Positions 1-9,190 are shown, counted from the first letter of the stretch. The stretch is DNA of 64,000 nt from Aliihoeflea aestuarii (GCF_024105665.1 NZ_JAAAMK010000004.1:186001-250000); one strand, 5' to 3'. The notes: generated by a model not told the origin, from the sequence alone. Translations and numbers: made by a program.

Positions 1-41
1 TCAACTTCGCATATCTCCCGGAAATGGTGGCGCGCTTCTGA
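1..41 (+). CDS. 3' end of an unidentified gene (partial)
   Basis: A reading frame enters from the left edge and stops with TGA at 39-41, giving a C-terminus that reads NFAYLPEMVARF. The rest of the gene lies outside the window. Twelve residues are too few to assign a family. The only support is that the frame is open and its composition looks protein-like, so this may be chance. Confidence 0.3.
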   Translation, partial: NFAYLPEMVARF

Positions 42-118
42 CATAGAGGCGCGGCAATCGCAAGGAAAGCGCCGATCAGGCACTTTTCCCGAGCCACGTC
101 AGCGGATAGAACGCCGCG

Positions 119-823
119 ATGGCGCAACACCTTCATACGATCGGCTTCGACGCCGACGACACGCTCTGGCAGAACGAGCAGTTCTTTCGCATGACGGAGG
201 CGCATTTCGCCGAGCTTCTGGCCGATCACGCCGAGACGGACCGACTGACGGAACGCCTGCTCGAAGCGGAAAAACGGAATCTCGGCCATTACGGGTTCGG
301 CATCAAGGGTTTCACGCTCTCGATGATCGAGACGGCCATCGAGGTGACGGACGGCAAGGTGGACGCGCAAACCATCGCGAAAATCCTCGCAGCCGGGCGC
401 GAGATGCTGCGCCATCCGGTGGAGACGCTGCCGTATGTCGGCGATACGCTGGAGGCGCTGGCGGGGCGGCATCGGCTGGTGCTGATCACCAAGGGCGATT
501 TGTTCGATCAGGAGCGCAAGCTTGCCGCTTCCGGGCTCGGCGACCATTTCGACGCGGTCGAGATCGTTTCCGACAAGTCGGCGGCGACCTATCGGCGCGT
601 CTTCGCTGATCACTGCGCCGACGCGATGATGATCGGCAATTCACTCAAGTCCGACATCCTGCCGGCACTGGAGGTCGGAAGCTGGGGCGTCTACGTTCCG
701 CACGCACTGACATGGACCTACGAACACGCCGACAAGCCGGAAATGAATCCGCGTTATCGCGAAATGACCGATCTGTCCGGGCTCGGCCCGCTCATCCAGG
801 AAATCGAAGGAACCAAGCGTTGA
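119..823 (+). CDS. HAD-superfamily hydrolase (YjjG-like phosphatase)
   Basis: A 234-residue haloacid dehalogenase-type phosphohydrolase, expected in the cytoplasm. All four HAD motifs are visible: FDADDT at residues 10-15 (nucleophile Asp11, acid/base Asp13), Thr125 in LITKGD, Lys153 in VSDKSA, and GNSLKSD ending at Asp179. A helical cap of about 80 residues between motifs I and II fits the subfamily I type. The substrate cannot be read from sequence; related enzymes dephosphorylate nucleotides or sugar phosphates. The ATG at 119 gives a full-length family fold. Its stop overlaps the TTG start of the next gene, so the two are probably translationally coupled. Confidence 0.85.
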   Translation: MAQHLHTIGFDADDTLWQNEQFFRMTEAHFAELLADHAETDRLTERLLEAEKRNLGHYGFGIKGFTLSMIETAIEVTDGKVDAQTIAKILAAGREMLRHPVETLPYVGDTLEALAGRHRLVLITKGDLFDQERKLAASGLGDHFDAVEIVSDKSAATYRRVFADHCADAMMIGNSLKSDILPALEVGSWGVYVPHALTWTYEHADKPEMNPRYREMTDLSGLGPLIQEIEGTKR

Positions 824-1779
824 AGAAAGCCGCCCTCCTCGCCGCCACGCTTCTGGCCGCTCCCGCGATCGCCGATGAACGCGAAATCCTTGCCGAGGTC
901 GAGAACGGACCTTTGGCCGGCACGCTGACGCCCCCCGTCGGCCCGGCCACCACCGTGCCGGTCGTCATCCTCCCCGGATCGGGCCTGACCGACCGCGACG
1001 GCAACAGCCCGCTCGGCATCGCCGCCGCCTCCTACCGGCTGCTGGCCGAAGGACTGGCGGCTCAGGGCGTGCCGACGATCCGCATCGACAAGCGCGGTCT
1101 TTTCGGCAGCGCGGCCGAGTTCGGCGATCCGAACGCCGTCACCTTCGACGATTACGCCGCCGACGCGCTGGCATGGGTCGACAAAGCCGTCGAAGAAACC
1201 GGCGCGCATTGCGCGTTTCTCCTCGGCCACAGCGAAGGCGGGCTGACGGCGCTTGTCGCGGCCCAGCAGGTAAACGAGAATCTGTGCGGCCTGATCCTCG
1301 TCGCGACGCCTTCGCGGCCGTTCGGCCAGACGATTTTGAGCCAGTTGCGCGCCGATCCGGCGAACGCACCGCTCATCGAGGATGCCGAGCGTGCGGTCGC
1401 GGCGCTGGAAGCCGGCGAAACGATCGACGTATCCACGCTGCATCCGGCGCTTGCCGGTCTCTTTTCGCCGGCGATCCAGCCCTTCCTGATCGATGCGGTC
1501 GCGCGCGATCCGGCAAGCCTCATCGGCAACGTCCATGTGCCGGTGAAGATCGTGCAGGGCGGGCGAGACATTCAGATCGGCGAGGATGACGCGGCACGCC
1601 TCGCCGCGGCCTATCCGTCGGCCGAGTTTCTCATCATCCCCGAGATGAACCACGTCCTCAAGGCCGCACCGGCCGGCGACCGGGCCGGCAACATCGCGAC
1701 CTATGTGGACCCGGACCTGCCGCTGGCGACGGGCGTGGTGGAAGCAATCGCGGAATTCGTGCGCATCCATGAGCGTTGA
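820..1779 (+). CDS. secreted alpha/beta hydrolase
   Basis: An alpha/beta-hydrolase-fold protein of 319 residues. I chose the TTG at 820, which overlaps the HAD stop, because it yields a clean signal peptide (MKKAALLAATLLAAPAIA, cleavage before DE) and has an AGGA about 9 bases upstream; the longer open frame from 712 has no signal peptide at its N-terminus. The nucleophile elbow is GHSEGG with Ser138, and the likely catalytic His is in MNHVL near the C-terminus. Probably a periplasmic esterase, lipase or peptidase; the substrate is unknown. Co-transcription with the HAD gene is inferred from the overlap. Confidence 0.8.
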   Translation: MKKAALLAATLLAAPAIADEREILAEVENGPLAGTLTPPVGPATTVPVVILPGSGLTDRDGNSPLGIAAASYRLLAEGLAAQGVPTIRIDKRGLFGSAAEFGDPNAVTFDDYAADALAWVDKAVEETGAHCAFLLGHSEGGLTALVAAQQVNENLCGLILVATPSRPFGQTILSQLRADPANAPLIEDAERAVAALEAGETIDVSTLHPALAGLFSPAIQPFLIDAVARDPASLIGNVHVPVKIVQGGRDIQIGEDDAARLAAAYPSAEFLIIPEMNHVLKAAPAGDRAGNIATYVDPDLPLATGVVEAIAEFVRIHER

Positions 1780-1841
1780 GTTCGGCGATTCCTCGACCAC
1801 TTCAACGTCAATCGTAATTCCACATCCGGCGCAAGGCGCGT

Positions 1842-2798
1842 TCAGCCGGACACGGCTCGATAGACGGCGATGCCGGCAGCAAGATCTTCAAGCGCCGCAC
1901 CGACCGACTTGAACAGCGTGATCTCGTCGTCGCTCTCGCGTCCGTCCTTCAGGCCGCGGGCGAGATCGAAGAGGTCGGCAATTATGGCGTCTTCTGTCAG
2001 CGCGCCCGACGTCAGCGCCTGAACGATATCGCCCGCCTCCTTGGTCGCTCCCGCCCGCGTATCCACGAAAACGCGCGCGCGGCGGATCGCGGCGTCGTCG
2101 CTCTCGCGCATCGTGGGCGAGAACGCGCCGACGAGGTCGACATGGGTGCCGGGCGACAAGAGCTCGCCCTTGACCAGCGGCACCGTCGATAAGGTCGCGC
2201 AGGAGATGATGTCGGCCCAGCCGAGCGAAGCGTCGAGATCGTCGATCGCCTCGACTTCGAAACCCTCGGCCTTGAGCGCGTCCGCGGTCTTCTGCGCATT
2301 GGCGCGCGTGCGGTTCCAGACCCGCACCTGGCGGATCGGACGCACGGCGGCATGGGCGTGAACCAGATGCGTGGACAGCGCGCCTGCGCCCACCATCAGC
2401 AGTTTCGAGGAATCCTCTCGCGCCAGATAGGAGGCGGCGAGCGACGAGGCACAGGACGTGCGCCACAAGGTCAGGCGCTGCCCGTCGATCAGGGCCTGCG
2501 GCTCGCCCGTCTCGCCATCCATGAGCAGGTAGACGCCCATGACGGCCGGCTTGCCCCTGGCATTGTTATCCGGAGAAACGGTCACGATCTTGACGCCGAT
2601 ATGACCGTGCGCGTTCTTCGAAAAATCGGTCCAGGCCGGCATCAGGAGGAGCGTCGACGCCGTACCCTCGGGTCGTTCGACGCCGTGATGATGACGCACC
2701 GGTTGCACCGCGCCTTCGCGAAAGGCGACGCGCAGCGTTTCGGTCAGGCCCGCATAAGTGAGCGAGCGGTCGACGTCGTCGGCCGTGATGAACTGCAT
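1842..2798 (-). CDS. ornithine cyclodeaminase / mu-crystallin family protein
   Basis: A 318-residue member of the ornithine cyclodeaminase/mu-crystallin family. These are NAD(P)-dependent enzymes that include ornithine cyclodeaminase, delta-1-pyrroline-2-carboxylate reductase and alanine dehydrogenases. The Rossmann nucleotide loop reads GAGALS, and a TLLLMPAW segment and the late AGDI segment are typical. Start ATG at 2798 begins MQFITADDV and is preceded by a strong GGGGGA; the open frame extends 24 residues further without family similarity. Substrate specificity cannot be fixed: the family's catalytic residues are compatible with several imino-acid reductions. It stands alone between convergent and same-strand neighbours. 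Confidence 0.8.
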   Translation of the reverse strand: MQFITADDVDRSLTYAGLTETLRVAFREGAVQPVRHHHGVERPEGTASTLLLMPAWTDFSKNAHGHIGVKIVTVSPDNNARGKPAVMGVYLLMDGETGEPQALIDGQRLTLWRTSCASSLAASYLAREDSSKLLMVGAGALSTHLVHAHAAVRPIRQVRVWNRTRANAQKTADALKAEGFEVEAIDDLDASLGWADIISCATLSTVPLVKGELLSPGTHVDLVGAFSPTMRESDDAAIRRARVFVDTRAGATKEAGDIVQALTSGALTEDAIIADLFDLARGLKDGRESDDEITLFKSVGAALEDLAAGIAVYRAVSG

Positions 2799-2817
2799 GA
2801 ATCCCCCCTGCTGATGC

Positions 2818-3123
2818 TCAGGCGCGCGGACGCGCGACGGCCTTGCCTGTGGCGTCCACCGGCGCGACATGATCCGACCGGTATTGACGTGCCATCTTGC
2901 GATAGGGCGCCTGGCGCAGCCAGGTCGCGATCGAGCCGAGAAACATGCCGATGATCAAAGTCAGGAACAGGAGGACGAACAAGGGCGCCTCCACCGTCAG
3001 CGACGGGTTCTGGGCGTTGAAGGGATCGATCGACAAAGGCACCCAGCCGCGATTGGCCACCGCGATGGCGATCAGGACGATCGCGACGGGAATATAGATG
3101 GCGAGGCCGAGGAATTTGCGCAT
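2818..3123 (-). CDS. LapA-domain (DUF1049) inner-membrane protein
   Basis: A 101-residue protein with two hydrophobic helices (about residues 4-24 and 46-66) separated by the short loop NRGWVPLSIDPF, then a basic cytoplasmic tail. This is the layout of the LapA/YciS family, which in E. coli works with LapB in controlling LpxC and lipopolysaccharide synthesis. It lies directly downstream of ihfB on the same strand, a common arrangement in Hyphomicrobiales (sppA-ihfB-lapA). No LapB-type TPR domain is present here. Confidence 0.8.
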   Translation of the reverse strand: MRKFLGLAIYIPVAIVLIAIAVANRGWVPLSIDPFNAQNPSLTVEAPLFVLLFLTLIIGMFLGSIATWLRQAPYRKMARQYRSDHVAPVDATGKAVARPRA

Positions 3124-3154
3124 GCATGCTCCGTATGTCCCTGATAAAGGCCGA

Positions 3155-3445
3155 TCAGGATGCCGTGTCCGTGTTCAAACGTTCGCGCAACTCCTTGCCG
3201 GTCTTGAAGAAGGGGACCCATTTTTCCTCCACTTCAACGGCCTCGCCGGTGCGCGGGTTCCGGCCGACACGGGCCGGCCTGTTCTTGACCGAAAATGCGC
3301 CGAAGCCGCGCAATTCGACGCGATTGCCCTGCGCCAGTGCGTCGGCGATCTCGTCGAAGATCGCATTGACGATGTTTTCCACGTCCCGCAGGAAAAGATG
3401 CGGATTGCGGTTGGCAATCGTCTGAACCAGTTCGGATTTGATCAT
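3155..3445 (-). CDS. ihfB: integration host factor subunit beta
   Basis: A 96-residue HU/IHF-family DNA-bending protein. MIKSELVQ starts the helical dimerisation region, the GFGAFSV segment follows, and the beta arm carries GRNPRTGE with the intercalating Pro. The acidic, short C-terminus and the position after sppA favour IHF-beta over HU. It pairs with IHF-alpha (encoded elsewhere) to bend DNA in recombination and sigma-54 transcription, which is notable since rpoN lies 3.4 kb away. It is probably co-transcribed with sppA (55-base gap) and lapA. Confidence 0.9.
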   Translation of the reverse strand: MIKSELVQTIANRNPHLFLRDVENIVNAIFDEIADALAQGNRVELRGFGAFSVKNRPARVGRNPRTGEAVEVEEKWVPFFKTGKELRERLNTDTAS

Positions 3446-3500
3446 CGCCTTTTCCCTCTCTCAAGGCCGCCGCATCTAGCCGGATGATTTCATTCAATTT

Positions 3501-4490
3501 TTAGTCGGCCTTCAAGGAGGCGCGAGGTTGCCAGACCGCTACGAGCCCGTCAAGAAACAACGGCTCCAGACCGGCGCGCGTCAGAAGATCGTCGACGAGC
3601 CGGTCGACGCCCAGAAGCCCGGCGATCGAAGCCTGCGATCCGAAGGAAAACCAGCCGCCCTGGTTGGTCGGCTTCCACTCCACCACGCTCAGTTCGCCAT
3701 CGACGCCGCGCGTGGCAAGCCATGCCACGGCCTCGTCCTCACCGCCGAGCGTGTCGATCAACCGGCTTTCGAGCGCCTGCCGACCGGTAAAGATCGAACC
3801 GTCGGACAGCGCCAAAGCCTCCTGCCGCGACATCGCCCGGCGATCCTCGACGAGGCCGACGAACCAGTCGTAGCTGTCCATGACCATCGCGCGGATCATG
3901 GCGCGCTCGTCTTCCGTCGTCGGCGTGAAGGGCGAAGGCTCGCCCTTCAGCGGCGAGGATTTCACGCCGTCGACGCCGATCCCCAGATTCTCCATCAGTC
4001 CCGTCACGTCGGGATATTGAAGCAGGACGCCGATCGAGCCGACGATGGAGGACTGGCGCGCGACGATATGATCGGCCGCGCTTGCGACCATGTAGCCGGC
4101 CGAGGCCGCGAGCGTCCCGACCTGCGCGACGACCGGCTTTTCAGCCGCCAGCTTGCGGATTTCCTCGAATATCGCTTCGCCGCCCGCCGCCGTTCCGCCG
4201 GGGGAATTGACATGGATGACCACGCCCCGGACCAGTGGGGATTCGCGAACGCGCTCCAGCCGGTCGAGCAGTTCCTGATCGTCGGTGATCGTTCCGTGGA
4301 CGTTGATGCGGGCGATGTGGCCGACCGCCGTGCCGGTGGCGCCACGCCAGAAATAGCTCGTCGCGCCCACGACGATCGCGGCGACGAGCAGGATCGCCGC
4401 GACCCGCCAGAAAGAAAGCTTGCGCCGCAGTCGCCTGCGGTCGATCAGATCGTCGGCTCGTCCGGCCATGCCGCCTCGTCCTTCCGTCAA
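3501..4490 (-). CDS. sppA: signal peptide peptidase SppA, short (36K) type
   Basis: A 329-residue S49-family serine protease with an N-terminal membrane anchor (about residues 28-48) and a periplasmic catalytic domain. It degrades cleaved signal peptides. The Ser/Lys dyad is visible: Ser130 in LAASAGY and Lys182 in SSPLKGE; the VNSPGG segment at 94-99 forms part of the fold. Length fits the single-domain SppA that forms octamers. MTEGRGG is the first start; an internal Met8 is an alternative. It is first in the sppA-ihfB-lapA transcript, and the rpsA gene often upstream in relatives is not here. Confidence 0.88.
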   Translation of the reverse strand: MTEGRGGMAGRADDLIDRRRLRRKLSFWRVAAILLVAAIVVGATSYFWRGATGTAVGHIARINVHGTITDDQELLDRLERVRESPLVRGVVIHVNSPGGTAAGGEAIFEEIRKLAAEKPVVAQVGTLAASAGYMVASAADHIVARQSSIVGSIGVLLQYPDVTGLMENLGIGVDGVKSSPLKGEPSPFTPTTEDERAMIRAMVMDSYDWFVGLVEDRRAMSRQEALALSDGSIFTGRQALESRLIDTLGGEDEAVAWLATRGVDGELSVVEWKPTNQGGWFSFGSQASIAGLLGVDRLVDDLLTRAGLEPLFLDGLVAVWQPRASLKAD

Positions 4491-4749
4491 AAAGATAGTG
4501 TCTTACTGCAAGGCGCGTCGCGATAGAAGAGGGTGCGCATCGACCGCTCGCTCCCGTGATAGGCGATGCCCTGTTCATCGGCCGGAAAAACACCATATTG
4601 GCCCCGTAGCGATGATTGTGGAGATTCCCGTTCATCGAAATTTCAGGTAAGGCGGGCGATAGGCTTTCGTGATCGAGCCTTGCTCGCCCGGACATCGTTT
4701 TTTTTAACACAGACCTCGGGCGATCGATGATCTGGCAAAGGTATTCGTC

Positions 4750-5403
4750 ATGAAACGCATTCAGACATCGGACGATTTGTTCGAAACGGCGCGCCGCCAT
4801 TCGCGCCGGGTGCGGTTCCTGAAGCGCGTCCTGCCGATCGGCGCGATCGCTTTCGTCGCCGTCTTCATCGGCGCCGTCTATTTCTCATCGCCCGGTTCGC
4901 TCGGCTTCCAGCTCGGCTCGACCTCCGTCGAGAACGGGCGTCTGGTCATGCAAAATCCCAAGCTCGACGGCTTCACGTCGGACAACCGCGCCTATTCGAT
5001 GAGCGCGTCGCGCGCATCCCAGATCATCGGTCAGGGCAATCTGATCGATCTGGAGGGGATCGATGCGCGATTGCCTCTCGATGCGGACGACTGGGTCACC
5101 GTCACCGCCGAAACCGGCACCTTCGACCGTGCGGCAAACCGCCTCGACGTGACCAGCCCGTTGCGGGCGCGAACGGAAAAGGGAATCGACGCCCGGCTTC
5201 AGTCGGCGCACGTCGATATCGCGTCCGGCAGCCTGGAAACGTCCGATCCCGTCGAAATCGATCTTGACGGCGCGCGCGTTAGCGCCGACTCCATGAAGAT
5301 CATGGACGACGGTGCGGTCATGATCTTCGAAAACCGGGTGCGCATGCGCATCGAAGGCGACAAGCTGCAATCGGCAGCCAATACGAGCGGAGCGACGCAA
5401 TGA
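4750..5403 (+). CDS. lptC: LPS export protein LptC
   Basis: A 217-residue bitopic protein with one membrane helix near residues 26-46 and a periplasmic beta-jellyroll. LptC receives lipopolysaccharide from the LptB2FG transporter and hands it to LptA. The identification rests on the N-terminal anchor, the repeating beta-strand pattern (LVMQNPKLDGFTSDNRAYSM) and the direct linkage to lptA and lptB. The ATG at 4750 has AAAGGT about 8 bases upstream. Its stop overlaps the lptA start in an ATGA, so translation is coupled. Confidence 0.88.
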   Translation: MKRIQTSDDLFETARRHSRRVRFLKRVLPIGAIAFVAVFIGAVYFSSPGSLGFQLGSTSVENGRLVMQNPKLDGFTSDNRAYSMSASRASQIIGQGNLIDLEGIDARLPLDADDWVTVTAETGTFDRAANRLDVTSPLRARTEKGIDARLQSAHVDIASGSLETSDPVEIDLDGARVSADSMKIMDDGAVMIFENRVRMRIEGDKLQSAANTSGATQ

Positions 5404-5960
5404 TGAGGGGGATCGGCGGCTTGTCCGCATTGGGAGCGATGGGGATCGCGTTGATGCTTGCAACGGCGGCGCACGCGCAGCAGACCGGACGAATGGCGGG
5501 CCTGCAACTGGAAGGCGACCAGCCGATCGAGATCGAGAGCGATCGTCTGGAGGTCCGCGACAACGAGGGAACCGCGATCTTCACCGGCAACGTGCAGGTT
5601 GTGCAGGGGGAAACGACGCTTCGCGCCGGGCGCATGGTCGTCCACTACGTCAATGACGGCTCGGGCGGCTCCACCCCGTCCAGCGGCTCCTCCGACATCG
5701 AGCGGCTCGAAGTCGAGGGCACCGTCCATATCGCGACCGCGACGCAGGTGGCGACCGGCGATCGCGGCACGTTCGACATGCGCACCGACCAGTTGACGCT
5801 GACGGGCAGCGAAGTGGTCCTGACGGAAGGCGACAACGTCATCGTCGGCTGCGCGCTGACCGTTCAGATGAGTTCCGGCGTCGCCGAACTCGACGGCTGT
5901 GGCGATCAGGGCGGCGGGCGCGTTCGCATGCTGCTTCAACCGGGCTCGCGAGGCCAGTAA
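5400..5960 (+). CDS. lptA: LPS transport periplasmic protein LptA
   Basis: A 186-residue OstA/LptA-fold protein with a Sec signal peptide ending ATAAHA|QQ near residue 26. LptA polymerises into the periplasmic bridge that carries LPS from LptC to LptD. The conserved stretch IEIESDRLEVRDNEGTAIFTGNV is typical of the first LptA strands. A Gly/Ser-rich insert (GSGGSTPSSGSS) interrupts the fold about half-way, a feature seen in alphaproteobacterial LptA. The start overlaps the lptC stop, and lptB follows after 6 bases. Confidence 0.88.
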   Translation: MMRGIGGLSALGAMGIALMLATAAHAQQTGRMAGLQLEGDQPIEIESDRLEVRDNEGTAIFTGNVQVVQGETTLRAGRMVVHYVNDGSGGSTPSSGSSDIERLEVEGTVHIATATQVATGDRGTFDMRTDQLTLTGSEVVLTEGDNVIVGCALTVQMSSGVAELDGCGDQGGGRVRMLLQPGSRGQ

Positions 5961-5966
5961 CCCGGC

Positions 5967-6752
5967 ATGCTGAACCAGACCGAGATCGCGGGCGAGCCGC
6001 GGCCGACGACGGACGACCGCAGCCGCTTCAAGGGCACGCTCATCGCGCGCGGTCTGACGAAGAGCTACAAGGGCCGTCAGGTCGTTTCCGGCGTTTCGAT
6101 CGGCGTGCGGGCCGGCGAGGCTGTCGGGCTTCTGGGGCCGAACGGCGCGGGCAAGACCACTTGTTTCTATATGGTCACGGGGCTGGTTCCCGTCGACGCA
6201 GGCACGATCGAGATCGACGGCCACGACGTAACGTCGCTGCCTATGTACCGGCGCGCGCGGCTCGGCATCGGCTATCTGCCGCAGGAAGCCTCGATCTTTC
6301 GCGGGCTTTCTGTCGAACAGAACATTCGCGGCATCCTTGAAATCACCGAGAAGAACCGGCAGCGCCGCGAGGAGCGGCTCGACGAGCTTCTCGAGGAATT
6401 CCACATTTCGCATCTGCGCAAGGCGGCCTCGATCTCGCTGTCAGGCGGTGAGCGCCGTCGTCTCGAAATCGCACGCGCTCTCGCCAGCAATCCGAACTTC
6501 ATGCTTCTGGACGAACCCTTCGCCGGCGTCGATCCGATCGCGGTTTCGGACATCCAGCATCTGGTGCGGCAGTTGACCTCGCGCGGCATCGGCGTGCTGG
6601 TAACCGACCACAATGTGCGCGAGACGCTGGGCCTCATCGACCGCGCCTACATCATCCATGCCGGACAGGTGCTGACCCACGGACGGCCATCCGAAATCGT
6701 CGCCAATCCTGACGTTCGCCGTCTTTATCTGGGCGAAGGCTTCACGCTTTAG
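5967..6752 (+). CDS. lptB: LPS export ABC transporter ATP-binding protein LptB
   Basis: A 261-residue ABC ATPase that powers LPS extraction from the inner membrane with LptF/LptG (not in the window). Walker A GPNGAGKT lies at residues 57-64, the signature LSGGE at 158-162, Walker B MLLDEP at 179-184 and the H-loop in VTDHNVRE. The family-specific YLPQEASIFR Q-loop region supports LptB over other ABC ATPases. An N-terminal extension of about 20 residues precedes the ABC core. It is co-transcribed with lptC and lptA. Confidence 0.93.
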   Translation: MLNQTEIAGEPRPTTDDRSRFKGTLIARGLTKSYKGRQVVSGVSIGVRAGEAVGLLGPNGAGKTTCFYMVTGLVPVDAGTIEIDGHDVTSLPMYRRARLGIGYLPQEASIFRGLSVEQNIRGILEITEKNRQRREERLDELLEEFHISHLRKAASISLSGGERRRLEIARALASNPNFMLLDEPFAGVDPIAVSDIQHLVRQLTSRGIGVLVTDHNVRETLGLIDRAYIIHAGQVLTHGRPSEIVANPDVRRLYLGEGFTL

Positions 6753-6783
6753 GCGAATCCCGACGCGAAAACGCCCAATCGGC

Positions 6784-6812
6784 TTGACAAGCAAGTCCTG
6801 GGCCAGTTTGTT
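6784..6812 (+). promoter_or_regulatory. possible promoter of rpoN
   Basis: TTGACA at 6784-6789, 17 bases, then TTTGTT at 6807-6812 between lptB and rpoN. The -35 matches the sigma-70 consensus well and the -10 poorly. It would let rpoN be transcribed apart from the lpt genes; no experimental support. Confidence 0.3.
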
Positions 6813-6857
6813 GCGCCTGACAAGAGATCGATCGCGATCTTGACGGACAGGGGTGAC

Positions 6858-8351
6858 ATGGGGCTCGGCGCGAGACTGCAACTGCGGCAATCGCAATCGC
6901 TGGTGATGACACCGCAATTGCTGCAGTCGATCCGTCTGTTGCAGTTCACCCAGCTCGAACTCGACGCATTCATCGACGCCGAAATCGAGCGCAATCCGCT
7001 TCTGGAACGGGCGGAAAGCGAAGAGCCCGTCAACACCGAGCCGGCCCGCGACGAACCGTCGTCGGAGGACCGCGTCGATCAGTGGTTCGATGCCAGCGAC
7101 CGGTCGAGTTCGGAACGCATGGCCGAACAACTCGACACGTCGCTCGAAAACGTCTTTCCCGACGAGCCGGGGCTTGGTGCGCTTTCCACCTCCAGCCGCT
7201 CATCGGCCGGCACGGCCGACGGCGATTTCGACTTCATGGAACTTGCCGCCGCGCGGCCCGACCTTCGTCAGCATGTGCGCGAACAGATCGCGCTCACCTT
7301 GCGCGACCCAAAGGACCGCCTGATCGCCGGGGAACTGACCGATGCGCTCGACGATGACGGCTATATGCGCGCCGATTTCAGCGAGATCGCCGACCGGCTC
7401 GGCGCGCTGGAGACCGATGTCGAGCGTGTTCTCATCCTTTGCCAGACATTCGATCCGGCCGGTTTGTTCGCCCGCGATCTTTCCGAATGCCTCGCCCTTC
7501 AGCTTCGCGCCCGCGACCGGCTCGATCCGGCGATGGCGGCCATGGTCGCCAATCTCGAACTGGTCGCCCGGCGCGATTTCGCGAGCCTGAAGCGCCTGTG
7601 CGGCGTCGACGAGGCCGACCTTCTCGACATGCTGGCCGAGTTGCGCGGCCTCGACCCCAAGCCGGGCCTCGCCTTCATCGTCGACACCGCCGAGATCATC
7701 AGGCCCGACGTGGTCGTACGCGCCGCGCCCGACGGCTCGTGGGCGATCGACCTCAATGCGGACGCGCTGCCGCGCGTTCTGGTCAACCAGACCTATGCCG
7801 CGATCGTGTCGGGCGGCTCGCGCGACCGGCAGGACCGCGAGTTCATCTCCGAGTGCCTGCAAAGCGCCAACTGGCTGGCACGCTCGCTCGACCAGCGCGC
7901 CAAGACGATCCTCAAAGTGGCATCCGAGATCGTGCGCCAGCAGGACGCGTTTCTCGCCTATGGCGTGCGCCATTTGCGCCCGCTCAATCTGAAACAGGTC
8001 GCCGACGCGATCGGCATGCATGAATCGACCGTCAGCCGCGTGACGACGAACAAGTTCATGATGACGCCTCGCGGCGTCTTCGAATTCCGCTATTTCTTCA
8101 CCGTGGCGATCCAGGCGGCAGGCGGCGGCGACGCGCATTCGTCGGAAGCCGTGCGCGACCGTATCCGCACGATGATCGAGGCCGAGCATCCGGACCGCGT
8201 CCTGTCCGACGACGCGATCGTGACCATTTTAGGCAAGGACGGCGTCGAGATCGCCCGGCGCACCGTCGCGAAATATCGCGAGGGCATGAATATCGCTTCG
8301 TCGGTGCAGCGCCGTCGCGAAAAACGGGCGCGGGCCGCGCTCAGCGCCTGA
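6858..8351 (+). CDS. rpoN: RNA polymerase sigma-54 factor
   Basis: A 497-residue sigma-54 (RpoN), which directs RNA polymerase to -24/-12 promoters under enhancer-binding activators. The Gln/Leu-rich activator-interaction region (LRQSQSLVMTPQLLQSIRL) is at about 9-27, the core-binding region is central, a helix-turn-helix precedes the C-terminus, and the diagnostic RpoN box ARRTVAKYRE is at about 466-475. I chose the ATG at 6858, preceded by AGGGGTG, over a TTG at 6840 because family members start within a few residues of LQLRQSQ. The hpf and ptsN genes downstream are its classical companions. Confidence 0.93.
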   Translation: MGLGARLQLRQSQSLVMTPQLLQSIRLLQFTQLELDAFIDAEIERNPLLERAESEEPVNTEPARDEPSSEDRVDQWFDASDRSSSERMAEQLDTSLENVFPDEPGLGALSTSSRSSAGTADGDFDFMELAAARPDLRQHVREQIALTLRDPKDRLIAGELTDALDDDGYMRADFSEIADRLGALETDVERVLILCQTFDPAGLFARDLSECLALQLRARDRLDPAMAAMVANLELVARRDFASLKRLCGVDEADLLDMLAELRGLDPKPGLAFIVDTAEIIRPDVVVRAAPDGSWAIDLNADALPRVLVNQTYAAIVSGGSRDRQDREFISECLQSANWLARSLDQRAKTILKVASEIVRQQDAFLAYGVRHLRPLNLKQVADAIGMHESTVSRVTTNKFMMTPRGVFEFRYFFTVAIQAAGGGDAHSSEAVRDRIRTMIEAEHPDRVLSDDAIVTILGKDGVEIARRTVAKYREGMNIASSVQRRREKRARAALSA

Positions 8352-8367
8352 CCGGACGGGCCCTTCG

Positions 8368-8396
8368 TTGACAAGATTGCGTTAACGGACTAGAAG
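8368..8396 (+). promoter_or_regulatory. putative sigma-70 promoter of hpf
   Basis: A consensus TTGACA at 8368-8373 is followed, after a 17-base spacer, by TAGAAG at 8391-8396. It sits 171 bases before hpf in an otherwise gene-free stretch after rpoN. The -35 fit is perfect, the -10 only partial. Confidence 0.4.
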
Positions 8397-8566
8397 CCGC
8401 GCCGCATGGAGCCGGGCATTTTCGTTGCGCGGCGGTTGCATGCTTCTGCCCGTCAATTCGACGAAGGTCGGCGAAAGACGCGACGGGAAAACCTTGTGCA
8501 GGCTGGTCACGGGTATAAACTCGACTAGGTACCTAAAGTCAGCATGAACAGAAGGTCACATATCTC

Positions 8567-9148
8567 ATGAGCCTGCGAATTTCGGGAAAGCACATGGAGA
8601 TCGGCGATGCGTTCCGCACGCGGATCGAAAGCCGGATCGGCGATGCCGTCGACAAATATTTCGATGGCGGATTCTCCGGCCGCGTCACCGTCGAGAAGTC
8701 AGGTTCACGCTTTACAGCCGATTGCACCATTCACATCGATACCGGAATGATCCTTCAGGCCACCGGCCAGGCGCAGGACCCGCAACTTGCATTCGACGGT
8801 GCGGCAGAGCGCATCGAAAAGCGTCTGCGCCGTTACAAGCGCCGCCTCAAATCGCACAATACCGGCTCGAACGGCGTCGACCCGATCGATATGGCCTATC
8901 GCGTCATGGCGCCGGTCGGCGAAGAGGACGAAGAGGTCCCGGACGACTACGCACCTGCCGTGGTCGCCGAATCCACGGTCGCCCTCAAGACCATGTCGGT
9001 CGCCGGAGCCGTCATCGAACTCGACACCCAGGACACGCCGGTCGTCGTCTTCCGCAACGCGGGAACCGACCTGGTCAACATCGTCTATCGTCGCCCCGAC
9101 GGGAATATCGGCTGGATCGACCCGTCCTCGGCCCTGGGCACGAACTAA
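8567..9148 (+). CDS. hpf: ribosome hibernation-promoting factor, long form
   Basis: A 193-residue HPF/YfiA protein. The N-terminal S30AE domain (about 1-105, starting MSLRISGKHMEIGDAFR) binds the ribosomal decoding centre. A linker leads to a C-terminal domain (about 135-190, FRNAGTDLVNIVYRRPDGNIGWI) that dimerises ribosomes into 100S particles. That C-terminal domain marks the long form found in most non-gamma bacteria. An AGAAGG sequence lies upstream of the ATG. Linkage with rpoN and ptsN is conserved. Confidence 0.92.
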   Translation: MSLRISGKHMEIGDAFRTRIESRIGDAVDKYFDGGFSGRVTVEKSGSRFTADCTIHIDTGMILQATGQAQDPQLAFDGAAERIEKRLRRYKRRLKSHNTGSNGVDPIDMAYRVMAPVGEEDEEVPDDYAPAVVAESTVALKTMSVAGAVIELDTQDTPVVVFRNAGTDLVNIVYRRPDGNIGWIDPSSALGTN

Positions 9149-9190
9149 GCGCCGGCGGCACGCTGCCGGCTCAATCCAAGAGGATTTTCA

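Noticed and set aside
754-1800. 348-codon minus-strand open frame
   Set aside because: Antisense to the secreted alpha/beta hydrolase, which has a signal peptide and GHSEGG motif.
3528-4526. 332-codon plus-strand open frame over sppA
   Set aside because: Antisense to a protein with clear S49 catalytic residues; composition (Asp/Arg-rich) is that of a mirror frame.
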